Shown here piece by piece: positions 11,355 through 19,733 of a stretch of 36,697 nt of DNA. Made by a program: the position numbers and the translations under genes. A model generated the notes under the pieces. That model did not search any database, had not been told where the DNA came from, and saw only the letters and a program-made list of their open reading frames with translations. The stretch covers positions 1-36,697 of the forward strand of contig JAITVS010000187.1 of assembly GCA_031285685.1 (NCBI GenBank), in the 5' to 3' direction. The DNA comes from Tannerella sp. GTDB lineage: Bacteria; Bacteroidota; Bacteroidia; Bacteroidales; Tannerellaceae. The first letter of the stretch is position 1, and the number at the start of each line of letters is the position of its first letter.

Positions 11355-12020
11355 ATGCAACCCGTAATTAAGTTGGCAATCGTTTTTTGTAGTGTGTTTT
11401 TATTTGCCTGTCAGGGTAAAAGCGGTAGAGTATCACAATCCGGAGAGTCTTCGGCTAATGATGATAATTCTAAACTGATTTCTCAAAAATATGATGCAGG
11501 CTCTTCGGTTGTCCAAAACCAAACCTTACAAACTATATTGAACCGTAAAAGCGTCCGGGATTATACCGGTCAGGAAATCTCCCCGGACATAATGGAGCAA
11601 TTGTTGAGAGCGGGTATGGCAGCGCCTTCGTCGAAGGATCGTCGTCCGTGGCATTTTATCGTTATTTCGGATAAGGTTATCCTGGAAAACCTTGGTACAC
11701 AGTTGAAAAATGCTTCTTGTCTGAAAGGTGCGGATAAGGCGATTGTGGTATGCGGCGACGATGAGTTGTCTGATAACTGTTGGTTTCTCGATTGTTCGGC
11801 TGCTACGCAAAATATTCTGATTGCTGCCGAAGCATTGGGGCTTGGTGCGGTATGGACCGCCGTTTATCCATATGATGACCGTGCCGGAATTGTCAATAAA
11901 ACGTTTAATTTAAATAAAAATATCCATCCTTTTGCAATTATTCCGCTTGGTTATCCGTTAGAAGAAAGTGAGGCAAAAGATAAATTTGACGAATCAAGGA
12001 TTCACTATGACAAATGGTGA
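11355..12020 (+). CDS. Nitroreductase-family protein with lipoprotein signal
   Basis: From the ATG at 11355 this is a 221-residue protein. MQPVIKLAIVFCSVFLFAC is a lipoprotein signal, with the acylated Cys at the end of LFAC, followed by a polar linker. The FMN-dependent nitroreductase fold starts at LQTILNRKSVRDYTGQEIS. The usual FMN phosphate-binding Arg-Lys-Ser-Val-Arg stretch, AGMAAPSSKDRRPWHF, the central AATQNILIAAEALGLGAVW and the final PFAIIPLGYPLEE are all present. Such enzymes normally work in the cytoplasm with NAD(P)H, so an exported lipid-anchored version is odd; its electron donor is unknown. An in-frame ATG at 11322, inside the end of cstA, would place 11 residues before this start. 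I prefer 11355 because it puts the signal peptide first. Confidence 0.8.
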   Translation: MQPVIKLAIVFCSVFLFACQGKSGRVSQSGESSANDDNSKLISQKYDAGSSVVQNQTLQTILNRKSVRDYTGQEISPDIMEQLLRAGMAAPSSKDRRPWHFIVISDKVILENLGTQLKNASCLKGADKAIVVCGDDELSDNCWFLDCSAATQNILIAAEALGLGAVWTAVYPYDDRAGIVNKTFNLNKNIHPFAIIPLGYPLEESEAKDKFDESRIHYDKW

Positions 12021-12046
12021 GTTGCCCGGGAGAATATAAATTTTCT

Positions 12047-12077
12047 TTTGGCATTTTATCAATTTGTACTATATTTG
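12047..12077 (+). promoter_or_regulatory. Promoter of the hybrid ABC/RND exporter cluster
   Basis: TTTG (12047-12050), 19 nt, then TATATTTG (12070-12077): a perfect match to the Bacteroidetes promoter with the same spacing as the one at 9288. The ABC ATPase ATG is at 12127. I found no comparable promoter further down the cluster. Confidence 0.75.
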
Positions 12078-12126
12078 TAACCTTTGTCATGGAAATACGT
12101 CAAAAGGAAACCTTACTTGAAATTGT

Positions 12127-13020
12127 ATGAGCATATCAATACGTTCATTAAATAAAAAGTATCCGAATGGTAATCATGCCCTGAAAAACATCAACATGGA
12201 GATACCTACGGGAATGTTTGGTTTGTTGGGTCCGAATGGAGCCGGCAAATCCACACTTATGCGCATATTGGTGGCTTTAATGGAGCCGACCTCGGGTGAG
12301 GTCGACGTGTTCGGGTATAATTTGCTGAAGGAACGTAAAGAGGTTCGTAAGATACTTGGATACCTGCCCCAGGATTTTCGTTTTTTTGCCAAATATAAAA
12401 CATATGAATTTCTCGATTATGCAGCGCGTCTTTCCGGTATGAATAACGGAAAACAACGTCGCCAGGCTGTTGATACGATGCTCGAAAGCGTAGGGTTATT
12501 TGATGTCAGGGAGCGTTATGCGAATAAGCTGTCCGGCGGGATGAAGCGTCGTCTGGGAATTGCCCAGGCCTTGATTCATCAGCCGAAATTGATCATTGTC
12601 GACGAACCGACTACCGGACTTGATCCGGAAGAACGTATTCGTTTCCGAAACCTTCTTGCGGAAGTCAGTGAGAAAGAAGTCACCATTATTCTCTCAACCC
12701 ATATTGTCGGTGATATATCAAGCACCTGTAATTGTATGGCGCTGATGAATAAAGGTGAAGTTGCTTTTTTCGGTTCGCCGCAGGATATGTTGAAAGAGGC
12801 GGAAGGCAAAGTGTGGAGAATGAAAGTAAGCGGAGACGATTTGCCGCTTATAGACAAAAAATATCCGGTTATATCGACGATACCTTCCGGCACGGGCTGG
12901 GAAGTGCAGGTAGTGGCGGATGAAATAAAAGGCTATGATGCGGAACCTTATCCCCCGAATCTGGAACATGCCTATGTCTATTATATGGAAAAAAAATTGG
13001 ATCGTTGGACTAATGATTAA
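12127..13020 (+). CDS. ABC transporter ATP-binding protein (stand-alone, first gene of the exporter cluster)
   Basis: This 297-residue cytoplasmic ATPase carries every catalytic element: an A-loop Tyr12, Walker A GPNGAGKST (35-43), Q-loop LPQDF, signature LSGGMKRR (from 135), Walker B LIIVDEPTTGLD with Asp159 and Glu160, and switch His in STHI. A C-terminal extension of about 80 residues, typical of ABC-2 exporters, follows. It is 11 bases ahead of a large ABC-2-like permease and should energise it. It is clearly paralogous to the ABC domain at the end of the RND fusion gene: both read GMFGLLGPNGAGKSTLMRI and DPxERIRFRNLL. The substrate is unknown. Confidence 0.93.
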   Translation: MSISIRSLNKKYPNGNHALKNINMEIPTGMFGLLGPNGAGKSTLMRILVALMEPTSGEVDVFGYNLLKERKEVRKILGYLPQDFRFFAKYKTYEFLDYAARLSGMNNGKQRRQAVDTMLESVGLFDVRERYANKLSGGMKRRLGIAQALIHQPKLIIVDEPTTGLDPEERIRFRNLLAEVSEKEVTIILSTHIVGDISSTCNCMALMNKGEVAFFGSPQDMLKEAEGKVWRMKVSGDDLPLIDKKYPVISTIPSGTGWEVQVVADEIKGYDAEPYPPNLEHAYVYYMEKKLDRWTND

Positions 13021-13031
13021 TAAACAAAAAG

Positions 13032-16000
13032 ATGTCGGTATTAAGTAATATACGCTCTGTTGCGAAGTATGAGAGCAAGCTTCTGATGAGAAGCTGGTTC
13101 TATAGGGTATTCCTTATACTGGCCGTATTGTTCTTATGTATTTTTAACTTCGCGGCGTTAATCTCCGAAGATAGTGGTGGTTTCTGGTTGATGAAAGCCT
13201 TGCCTTCGAATATTCCATATGTTAACTTGTTATTGCTGAATACCGGACAAGCAATTATTGCGGTTTTTTTATCTTCGGAATTCCTGAAGTCCGATAAAAA
13301 ACTTGATACATCCGAAGTCTTTTATGTTCACCCACTTAGTAACTCCGAATATGTAATCGGGAAAATATGGGGGAATATGAATGTTTTTTTTCGTCTTGAC
13401 CTGATTATTATTGTATTAGTTGTCATTTTTAATCTTGCTTCAGGAGTGTCTGTCGATTGGGCGGCATATATCATTTATTTTTTCCTGATATGTGTTCCTA
13501 CCTTGATATACATATTCGGATTGTCCGTGAGCCTGATGCTTATTATTAAGAATCAGGCTATTACATTTGTTATCCTATTAGGCTATATTGCTTTAACCCT
13601 GTTTTATATAGGAGATAAGTTCTACTATCTTTTTGATTATATGGTATATAATTTACCGCTGGTGAAGTCTGCCATTGTAGGTTTTACCAATTGGGCGGCA
13701 TTGATCAACCATCGTTTAATATACCTTTTGCTTGGTCTGGGATTTATTTGTATTTCCATATTTTTATTCAGAAGATTACCGAACACAAAATATGGTCGTT
13801 ATCGTTGGCTTGTATTGTCATTTTGCTTTATTCTGGCAGGATGCGCTGCTGCTTATAATCATGTCAGTTCCATATTGGAGGAAGCCAAAATGCGGAATTT
13901 GTATACGGAAGTCAATAATAAATATGTGAATTCTCCGAAGATGATTATTGACCATTATGATATATCTGTAGAACAGCATCCTGAAATGATTTCGGCGGAA
14001 GTCGTGATGAAAGGGGTGGCTTTGGAATCTTCGCCGGTTTTCACTTTTTGTCTGAATCCGTCATTGCAATTACGTGAAATAAAAGATAACCGGAAAGAAT
14101 TGTCGTTTGATCGCGAACATCAGATTATCCTTATTGATTTCGGTCGTAATCTGGTAAAAGGTGATACGGTGTCATTTACAATGAAATATGACGGACGCAT
14201 AGACGATATTTTTTGTTACCTGGATATTCCTGCTGAAGTATTGCAACAGGAATATTCAAGTGAGATGTTTCGTATAGATAAAAAGTATAGTTTTCAAAGT
14301 AGTAATTACCTGTTATTTACACCCGAAACATATTGGTATCCTCGCCCCGGAACTTCATATAGTAGCGATAGTCCGGATTGGCAGCAGGCCTATTTCAGTA
14401 ACTTTCGTTTGACGGTGAAGACAGTCAATGGTCTTAAGGCATTGTCGCAGGGAACACAAAAGTGGCCTCCGGCAAAGAAACCTGTTGCCCGGACCGGCCG
14501 CCCGAAAAAAACACGGGAAAAACTTCCGGGGGAAGAGGGAAGGGATTCTATCGGAGCGTCTGACACAATCCCCGGCAGAAAAGATCTGGTAGTTTCAGAC
14601 CGGAGGAGACCGGACGGAGAAGCCGGCCGCGACCTGGGAAGCGGTGATAGCAGGGCCCGTAGAGGCAGTGGAGAGAGAAGCAGTGGCTCACCTCGTGAAG
14701 GACGTCCTGAAGGGGGCGCGGGAAGAGGCGGAGAACGGCCTTCAAGAGGAAACGCAGAAAGTGGCCCTGAAAGAGGGGAAAGAAGGGAACGCCCCACAAA
14801 CACGGAAGGACGAGAAACCGGAGGAACGGGACATGCTGTTGCCGAAAATCAGGATAGAGTTCCGGAAGAGGAAACTGACGATATCAGAAACCGCGAAAGA
14901 AGCGGAGAAGAGGCGCCGGCTATTCCGGAAATGAAAGACAGCCTTTTTATATTTGAGACGGACTACCCGTCTCCTTCAATAACGCTTATTATCGGTGATT
15001 ATGAACAGAAGTGCATTGATGTCGACAGTACGTTGTTCAGTATCTGGCATCTGAAAGGGCATGATTATTTTACATCCAGCTTTGACTCTATTATGGATAC
15101 CATTCCTTCACAAATCAGAGAGCGCAGACGTTCGCTGGAGAGTACCTATTCTTTAGATTATTCGTTCAATCGTTTTTCTTTAGTGGAAACACCTGTACAG
15201 TTTTATAGTTACATCCGTACATGGACACAGGCGCAGGAAAAAATGCAACCGGAAATGGTACTGTTTCCTGAAAAAGGTTGTTTGTTTGATAATGCGGATG
15301 TTGTTAAAAGGGTAAAAAATGAAAAGAAATGGGCCAAATGGAACGGACAGGATATCAGTGATGAAGAGGCGGCCATGCGTACGTTGAATAATTTTATGTG
15401 GATATTCCAGCGTACGGAAAGCGACTTTAACTGGTCGCAGGAACGGGGCTCTTTTAATGTTACGGTAAAGCCTAATCCTTATTTTGTATTTCCTCAGTTA
15501 TATCATTTCAGATATAACATATTTTCGTCGGAATGGCCTATTGCCAATCGTCTGGTGGAGCTTTATCTGCAGGATAAATCCGACAATAATACCTGGATAA
15601 GGCAGATGAACGGAATAAGCAATAATGAAAAAGCCAATCTGTTAATGGAACAGCGTCCATTCAAAGAGTTGTTGTCCGATACGGAACAGCGTGATTTGCT
15701 GGATAATGTGATATCCTTGAAAGCGAATGACCTGTTTGCTCCGGCAGAGCGGAATATCGGCTACAAGGAATATCGTGATTCATTACGGGCTGTTTTGCAG
15801 CGGAATATATTTACCAATCTTCGGTTTGAAGATCTGCTTTACACAATGGGGGGGATTGCCGGGGAGGATTTAATTACGCCTCTTAAAGCATGGAATTATC
15901 CGACTCCTCTTCCTGTATATATTGTAGGAGCGCCTGAAGTAACACATATATCTAATCGTGATAAAGAAGTCTATGTGGTGAAATTACAGATTACGAATGA

Positions 16001-16829
16001 TTCCGACAATGATGGTATTATTAATGTCGAAACAAATATCGGAGGGCGTAACGATGTGTATGATCCACGGGCAAAACGTAAAATTTCTTTTGCCGCCCAT
16101 GAAACGAAACGGCTTGTTTCTGTCTGGGATGAAGCTCCGCGTAATATAAATGTAAATACATTAATATCGGCCAATCTGCCGAATCTTGTCAATTTGCCTG
16201 TAAGTAATATTATACGCGAACGAAATAAGCCGATTGATGAGGAAGGAGATTTTGTTCTTCAGAATATTTCATACAACATTCCGGGAGAGATTATTGTCGA
16301 TAATGAAGATTCTTTGTTATTTGTTTTGTCGGAGCCGGATGTTGTCGGATTATTGCCGCGATGGTTGGATCAGGTTGACGATAACTCGTTCCGTTATTCC
16401 GGCGTTTCAAATTGGCGTCCGCCATTACAATGGACGTTGACGACAAATGATAAGTATTACGGTACGCATGTTCGTTCCGCCTATGTTATCAAGAGTGGTA
16501 GCGGAAGTCAGAGTGCAACGTGGAAAATACCTGTTCCCGCAGCAGGACAATATGACTTGTATTACTATGTCTATAAGCCGGATGATGTCCGCAGGGGACG
16601 TCGCGGAGGCGGAGGTGATCGTGGCGGAAGCGGGGATGCGGAATATCATTTTACAGTAAGATACGACGACGATGAGGAGCATACGTATGTCGACCTTAGG
16701 CGTTCGGATGAAGGTTGGAGCATTTTGGGCACCTATTACTTTAATCAGGATACGGTAAGAGTGGTTTTAACAAATGACTGCAAACTACGCTCTGTAACGG
16801 CCGATGCCGTAAAGATCGTAAAAAGATAG
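13032..16829 (+). CDS. Giant ABC-2-type permease with degenerate M1-peptidase-like and golvesin-like extracytoplasmic domains
   Basis: This 1265-residue protein begins with about seven hydrophobic segments in residues 15-280 (for example WFYRVFLILAVLFLCIFNF and WLVLSFCFILAGCAAAYNHV), like ABC-2 permeases. No membrane segment follows, so nearly a thousand residues should lie outside the cytoplasm. Residues about 290-480 are beta-rich. Residues 480-633 are a charged Arg/Gly/Glu/Pro/Ser-rich insertion. Residues 634 to about 1100 resemble the fold of M1 aminopeptidases (FSLVETPVQFYSY, QPEMVLFPEKG), but I find no zinc-binding HExxH, so catalysis is unlikely. The end, from about 1150, reads like a golvesin C-terminal domain (SATWKIPVPAAGQYDLYYYV ... 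GWSILGTYYF ... VTADAVKIV), a carbohydrate- or wall-binding type of module. In Bacteroidetes ABC permeases fused to active M1 peptidases are known; this one departs from them. The M1 relation is an inference, the golvesin match is fairly strong. Confidence 0.75.
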   Translation: MSVLSNIRSVAKYESKLLMRSWFYRVFLILAVLFLCIFNFAALISEDSGGFWLMKALPSNIPYVNLLLLNTGQAIIAVFLSSEFLKSDKKLDTSEVFYVHPLSNSEYVIGKIWGNMNVFFRLDLIIIVLVVIFNLASGVSVDWAAYIIYFFLICVPTLIYIFGLSVSLMLIIKNQAITFVILLGYIALTLFYIGDKFYYLFDYMVYNLPLVKSAIVGFTNWAALINHRLIYLLLGLGFICISIFLFRRLPNTKYGRYRWLVLSFCFILAGCAAAYNHVSSILEEAKMRNLYTEVNNKYVNSPKMIIDHYDISVEQHPEMISAEVVMKGVALESSPVFTFCLNPSLQLREIKDNRKELSFDREHQIILIDFGRNLVKGDTVSFTMKYDGRIDDIFCYLDIPAEVLQQEYSSEMFRIDKKYSFQSSNYLLFTPETYWYPRPGTSYSSDSPDWQQAYFSNFRLTVKTVNGLKALSQGTQKWPPAKKPVARTGRPKKTREKLPGEEGRDSIGASDTIPGRKDLVVSDRRRPDGEAGRDLGSGDSRARRGSGERSSGSPREGRPEGGAGRGGERPSRGNAESGPERGERRERPTNTEGRETGGTGHAVAENQDRVPEEETDDIRNRERSGEEAPAIPEMKDSLFIFETDYPSPSITLIIGDYEQKCIDVDSTLFSIWHLKGHDYFTSSFDSIMDTIPSQIRERRRSLESTYSLDYSFNRFSLVETPVQFYSYIRTWTQAQEKMQPEMVLFPEKGCLFDNADVVKRVKNEKKWAKWNGQDISDEEAAMRTLNNFMWIFQRTESDFNWSQERGSFNVTVKPNPYFVFPQLYHFRYNIFSSEWPIANRLVELYLQDKSDNNTWIRQMNGISNNEKANLLMEQRPFKELLSDTEQRDLLDNVISLKANDLFAPAERNIGYKEYRDSLRAVLQRNIFTNLRFEDLLYTMGGIAGEDLITPLKAWNYPTPLPVYIVGAPEVTHISNRDKEVYVVKLQITNDSDNDGIINVETNIGGRNDVYDPRAKRKISFAAHETKRLVSVWDEAPRNINVNTLISANLPNLVNLPVSNIIRERNKPIDEEGDFVLQNISYNIPGEIIVDNEDSLLFVLSEPDVVGLLPRWLDQVDDNSFRYSGVSNWRPPLQWTLTTNDKYYGTHVRSAYVIKSGSGSQSATWKIPVPAAGQYDLYYYVYKPDDVRRGRRGGGGDRGGSGDAEYHFTVRYDDDEEHTYVDLRRSDEGWSILGTYYFNQDTVRVVLTNDCKLRSVTADAVKIVKR
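14469..14930 (+). other. GC-rich low-complexity insert inside the giant permease
   Basis: These 154 codons (residues 480-633) encode an almost purely Arg, Gly, Glu, Ser, Pro and Asp sequence with repeated pieces such as GRPEGG, GRGGERPS and RGERRERP. It is visibly richer in G and C than the flanking gene and has no hydrophobic residues to support a fold. It should be a disordered polyampholyte loop in the extracytoplasmic part. A second, short Arg/Gly run (RRGRRGGGGDRGGSG) occurs at 16585-16635 within the golvesin-like domain. Confidence 0.85.
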
Positions 16830-17080
16830 CACGCTTCGCTTGGCGAAGCATAAAGTATTTGAAAATGTGCGACCAAAGGTCGCTTGGAAAAAGAGTAAAG
16901 TGACAGAAATAAAAATAGACCGACCTTGTGCGGTGAGCCGTTAAGTAGCGACGGAGGCGTCCAAAATCTATGCTGTTTGAGCGAAGCGAGTTACATAGAT
17001 TTTAGCCGACAGAGCGTTAAGCTTAACGGTGCGAGGCACACGAAGTCTTGACTTTTTGGTTCTTTTTTGTCAAGAAAAAA
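16830..17080. repeat. Structured intergenic element with five inverted repeats
   Basis: The gap between the giant permease and the TolC-type gene contains: GCTTCGC/GCGAAGC with a 3-nt loop (16833-16849); GCGACC/GGTCGC with a 3-nt loop (16869-16883); a long-range pair GTGC...CCGTTAAG (16928-16945) with CTTAACGG...GCAC (17022-17039); inside it AAAATCTATG/CATAGATTTT (16963-17003); and TCTTGAC/GTCAAGA (17046-17075) followed by A-rich sequence. CGTTAAGCTTAACG (17015-17028) is also a perfect palindrome. No reading frame of interest is present. It may be an interspersed Bacteroidetes repeat of the REP/MITE kind, or a transcribed RNA structure that sets expression inside the operon. I recall similar TCTTGACTTTTTGGTTCTTT sequences elsewhere in Bacteroidetes but cannot verify this here. 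Confidence 0.7.
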
Positions 17081-17107
17081 GAATAGAATGTTTTAAAATG
17101 AAAGATT

Positions 17108-18601
17108 ATGAAAAACAAACTGTTATGGGTAAAATTAGCCTGCGTGGTAATTCTTTTTGCAGGGCTTCCGTTGTTCTCGTTCGCACAGGAACCGATAACA
17201 ATAGAGCAGGCGTTGGATATAGCGGAAGGGAATAATCCGACACTGATAACTTCCAAGCTGAATCTGGAGAGGTATCAGCAGAACCTTGTTGCGCAGCGGG
17301 CATCTCTGAAATCTCAGTTCTCGCTCGACCTCAACCCTGTCGGCTATACAAAGACGCGTAGTTTTGATAACCGTTTGTCACAATGGTATACGAATGAGAG
17401 ATTCAATTCAAGCGGAACGTTTCAGGTTACGCAGCCTATTCTGTTGACGGACGGAGAGATATCTCTTATCAATACTTTCGGGTGGCAGGATAATAAATCT
17501 ACGGTAGAAGGTGCGGACAACAGTAATAAAGCTTTTAGTAACGACCTTTATCTTCGTCTTAATCAGCCGATTTTTACGTATAACCGTCGCAAAATGGAAC
17601 TCAAACGGATAGAATATGATTATGAAAACGCGGGAATAAGCTATGCTTTGCAGCGCCTTAATACGGAGAGGAGTATTACCAATCAGTTTTATGCTGTTTA
17701 TATGGCTCAAAGTAATCTGGAAATAAGCCATGAGGAATATGAAAATGCAAAGCAGAGTTATGAAATAATCAAAAATAAAGTGGAGGCGGATTTATCTGCA
17801 AGGGAGGAACTTTATCAGGCAGAAGTGAATTTGGCTACCGCGCAGTCTTCTGTGGAAGAACGTATTGTTACACTTGAGAATGCCAAGGATGAACTGAAGC
17901 AGACATTAGGTATGTCACTTGGCGAGAATATCAACGTAGAAGCGGATATTGAAGTGAGTCCGGTGTCTGTTAATCTGGATCAGGCTGTTCAAAGCGGATT
18001 GCATTCGCGAATGGAATTGCGTCAGCGCGAGATAGATATAGAACTGGCGGAGTTGCAGATGATACAGACGAAAGGGCTTAGCGAATTTAAAGGAGATGTC
18101 TCCTTGTCAATCGGTATTATCGGCGATAACGAGAAGTTTGCAAATATATATGAGAACCCGACCCAAAACCCGAGGGTTGCTGTCAGCTTTACGGTTCCTA
18201 TATTTGACTGGGGAGAGAAAAAGGCGCGTGTGAGAGCGCAAAAGACAGCTCAGACAATTGCCAAGTTGGAACATGAAAATGAGAAAGTGGACATAGAATT
18301 GAATATTCGTCAGGTATGGCGCAGATTGGAAAACCTTCGTACACAGATAAGTATCGCAGAGAAGAATGTCCGTAACGCGCAACTTACCTACGACCTGAAT
18401 CTGACAAGATATCGTGAAGGTGATCTTACGGGGATGGAAATCAGTCAGTTTCAGACACAGCTTTCAAATAAAAAGATTACATACTCGCAGACTCTTATCA
18501 ATTATAAAATAGAATTGTTGAATCTGAAGATTCTTGCTCTGTACGATTTTGAAAAAGGAGTCCCGATCGTTCCGGTAAAAGAGTTGGACAACCAGGATTA
18601 A
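17108..18601 (+). CDS. TolC-family outer-membrane efflux protein
   Basis: This 497-residue protein has a signal peptide (LACVVILFAGLPLFSFAQ, cleaved before EPITIEQ). It also has the two-fold repeated outer-membrane-efflux architecture: ITIEQALDIAEGNNPTL opens the first repeat and VNLDQAVQSGLHSRMELRQREIDIELAELQ opens the second. Long coiled-coil helices (residues 195-270 and 370-470) form the periplasmic tunnel, and FTVPIFDWGEKKARVRAQ is the typical beta-strand/helix junction. A trimer would form the outer-membrane exit channel. It lies 34 bases ahead of the adaptor gene and so should serve the RND pumps downstream. I chose the ATG at 17108 because it gives the intact signal peptide. Confidence 0.92.
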   Translation: MKNKLLWVKLACVVILFAGLPLFSFAQEPITIEQALDIAEGNNPTLITSKLNLERYQQNLVAQRASLKSQFSLDLNPVGYTKTRSFDNRLSQWYTNERFNSSGTFQVTQPILLTDGEISLINTFGWQDNKSTVEGADNSNKAFSNDLYLRLNQPIFTYNRRKMELKRIEYDYENAGISYALQRLNTERSITNQFYAVYMAQSNLEISHEEYENAKQSYEIIKNKVEADLSAREELYQAEVNLATAQSSVEERIVTLENAKDELKQTLGMSLGENINVEADIEVSPVSVNLDQAVQSGLHSRMELRQREIDIELAELQMIQTKGLSEFKGDVSLSIGIIGDNEKFANIYENPTQNPRVAVSFTVPIFDWGEKKARVRAQKTAQTIAKLEHENEKVDIELNIRQVWRRLENLRTQISIAEKNVRNAQLTYDLNLTRYREGDLTGMEISQFQTQLSNKKITYSQTLINYKIELLNLKILALYDFEKGVPIVPVKELDNQD

Positions 18602-18636
18602 GGTTTGCATAGATTAAAAATTAAAATAGTAACATA

Positions 18637-19689
18637 ATGAAATACAGAAGCTTATTATCCGCGGCAATGATTGTTTTACTGACAGCATGTAACAATCAGC
18701 CACAAAGTAATCAGAACGATATTGAAACGCCTGTATCTGTACAGGAACTGAAAAAAGGTTCTATCAGCAAGTTGATTAATACTACCGGAACAGCGCAGGC
18801 TACATACAGTGTAGAACTGAACTCGGAGATGAGTGGTATGTATAAACTTCAGACGAACTCCAGAACCGGGAAACCGTATAAGTTGGGCGATGCGGTTAAA
18901 AAAGGCCAGCTTATCATCCACCTCGAAGATAAAGAATATGAGAATGGTATCGCGCTGGAATCTAAAAAGTTAACGCTTGAGATTGCGGAACAGGAGCAGA
19001 CCAAGCAAAAAGCGCTGTATGAAAAAGGCGGAGTCACTCTCAGTGAAATGCGTAATACGGAAGTGAGGGTTACCAACGCGCGTTATGACCTTGAAAATGC
19101 GCATCTCAACCTCGAAAAAATGAATATTACGGCGCCTTTTGACGGCGTGATCGTTTCTTTACCTCATTATACGACGGACGGAAGAGTTACGCAAGGGCAA
19201 CCAATGGTTGGAATAATGGACTATGCGCGTATGTATATGGATATAAATCTTCCGGAGAGTACAATCGAATATATCAAACCTAATCAACCGGTATACATTA
19301 CCCACTATACAATGCCGGAGGATACATTACGGGGAGTTATCAGTGAATTGTCGCCTGCGATAAGTATTGAGACACGTACATTCAAAGGAAAGATCTCTAT
19401 CGATAATACAGGTTTGAAATTACGTCCCGGAATGTTTGTAAAAGCAGATGTGGTGGTCGATAAGGCTGACAGTGCCATTATCATACCGAAGGATGTTGTC
19501 CTTTCCAGCAGAAACCGGAAGTATGTTTATGTTGTGGAGAAAAATACGGCGATTGTACGTAATATAAAAACAGGGCTCGAAGACGAAGATAATATTCAGG
19601 TAACGGAAGGTCTGAATGAAAATGATAACCTTGTTGTCAGAGGATACGAAACCTTGCGTGAAAATAGTCGCGTTAAGGTGCTTAAATAG
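18637..19689 (+). CDS. RND-type periplasmic adaptor (membrane fusion) lipoprotein
   Basis: This 350-residue protein starts with a lipoprotein signal (MKYRSLLSAAMIVLLTAC, acylated Cys18). The family order is intact: a barrel-sandwich half (TGTAQATYSVELNSEMSG), a short alpha-hairpin (about 105-160, rich in Glu and Lys), the second half (NITAPFDGVIVSLPHYTTDGRVTQGQPMVGIM), a beta-barrel (MYMDINLPESTIEYIKPNQPVYIT) and a membrane-proximal part (LRPGMFVKADVVVDKADSAIIIPKDVV). It should bridge the RND pumps and the TolC-type channel. The hairpin is short compared with AcrA. The same adaptor could also hold the ABC subunits, but that is inference. Confidence 0.92.
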   Translation: MKYRSLLSAAMIVLLTACNNQPQSNQNDIETPVSVQELKKGSISKLINTTGTAQATYSVELNSEMSGMYKLQTNSRTGKPYKLGDAVKKGQLIIHLEDKEYENGIALESKKLTLEIAEQEQTKQKALYEKGGVTLSEMRNTEVRVTNARYDLENAHLNLEKMNITAPFDGVIVSLPHYTTDGRVTQGQPMVGIMDYARMYMDINLPESTIEYIKPNQPVYITHYTMPEDTLRGVISELSPAISIETRTFKGKISIDNTGLKLRPGMFVKADVVVDKADSAIIIPKDVVLSSRNRKYVYVVEKNTAIVRNIKTGLEDEDNIQVTEGLNENDNLVVRGYETLRENSRVKVLK

Positions 19690-19733
19690 GCGGGTAATGA
19701 TAACTTTATTTACATTTTAAGTTTGCGTATTAA

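Noticed and set aside
14390-14803. Minus-strand frame of 137 codons opposite the charged insert of the permease
   Set aside because: It exists only because GC-rich low-complexity sequence lacks stops on the other strand. Its Pro/Leu/Ser-rich product is the antisense image of the Arg/Gly/Glu insert.
13032-16829. Active M1 aminopeptidase fused to an ABC permease
   Set aside because: No HExxH followed by a downstream Glu could be found in the peptidase-like region, so an active zinc enzyme is not supported.
17029-17235. Short plus-strand frame overlapping the start of the TolC-type gene
   Set aside because: It runs through the inverted-repeat element and then out of frame over the TolC signal peptide. 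Its residues show no family pattern, so it is a shadow.
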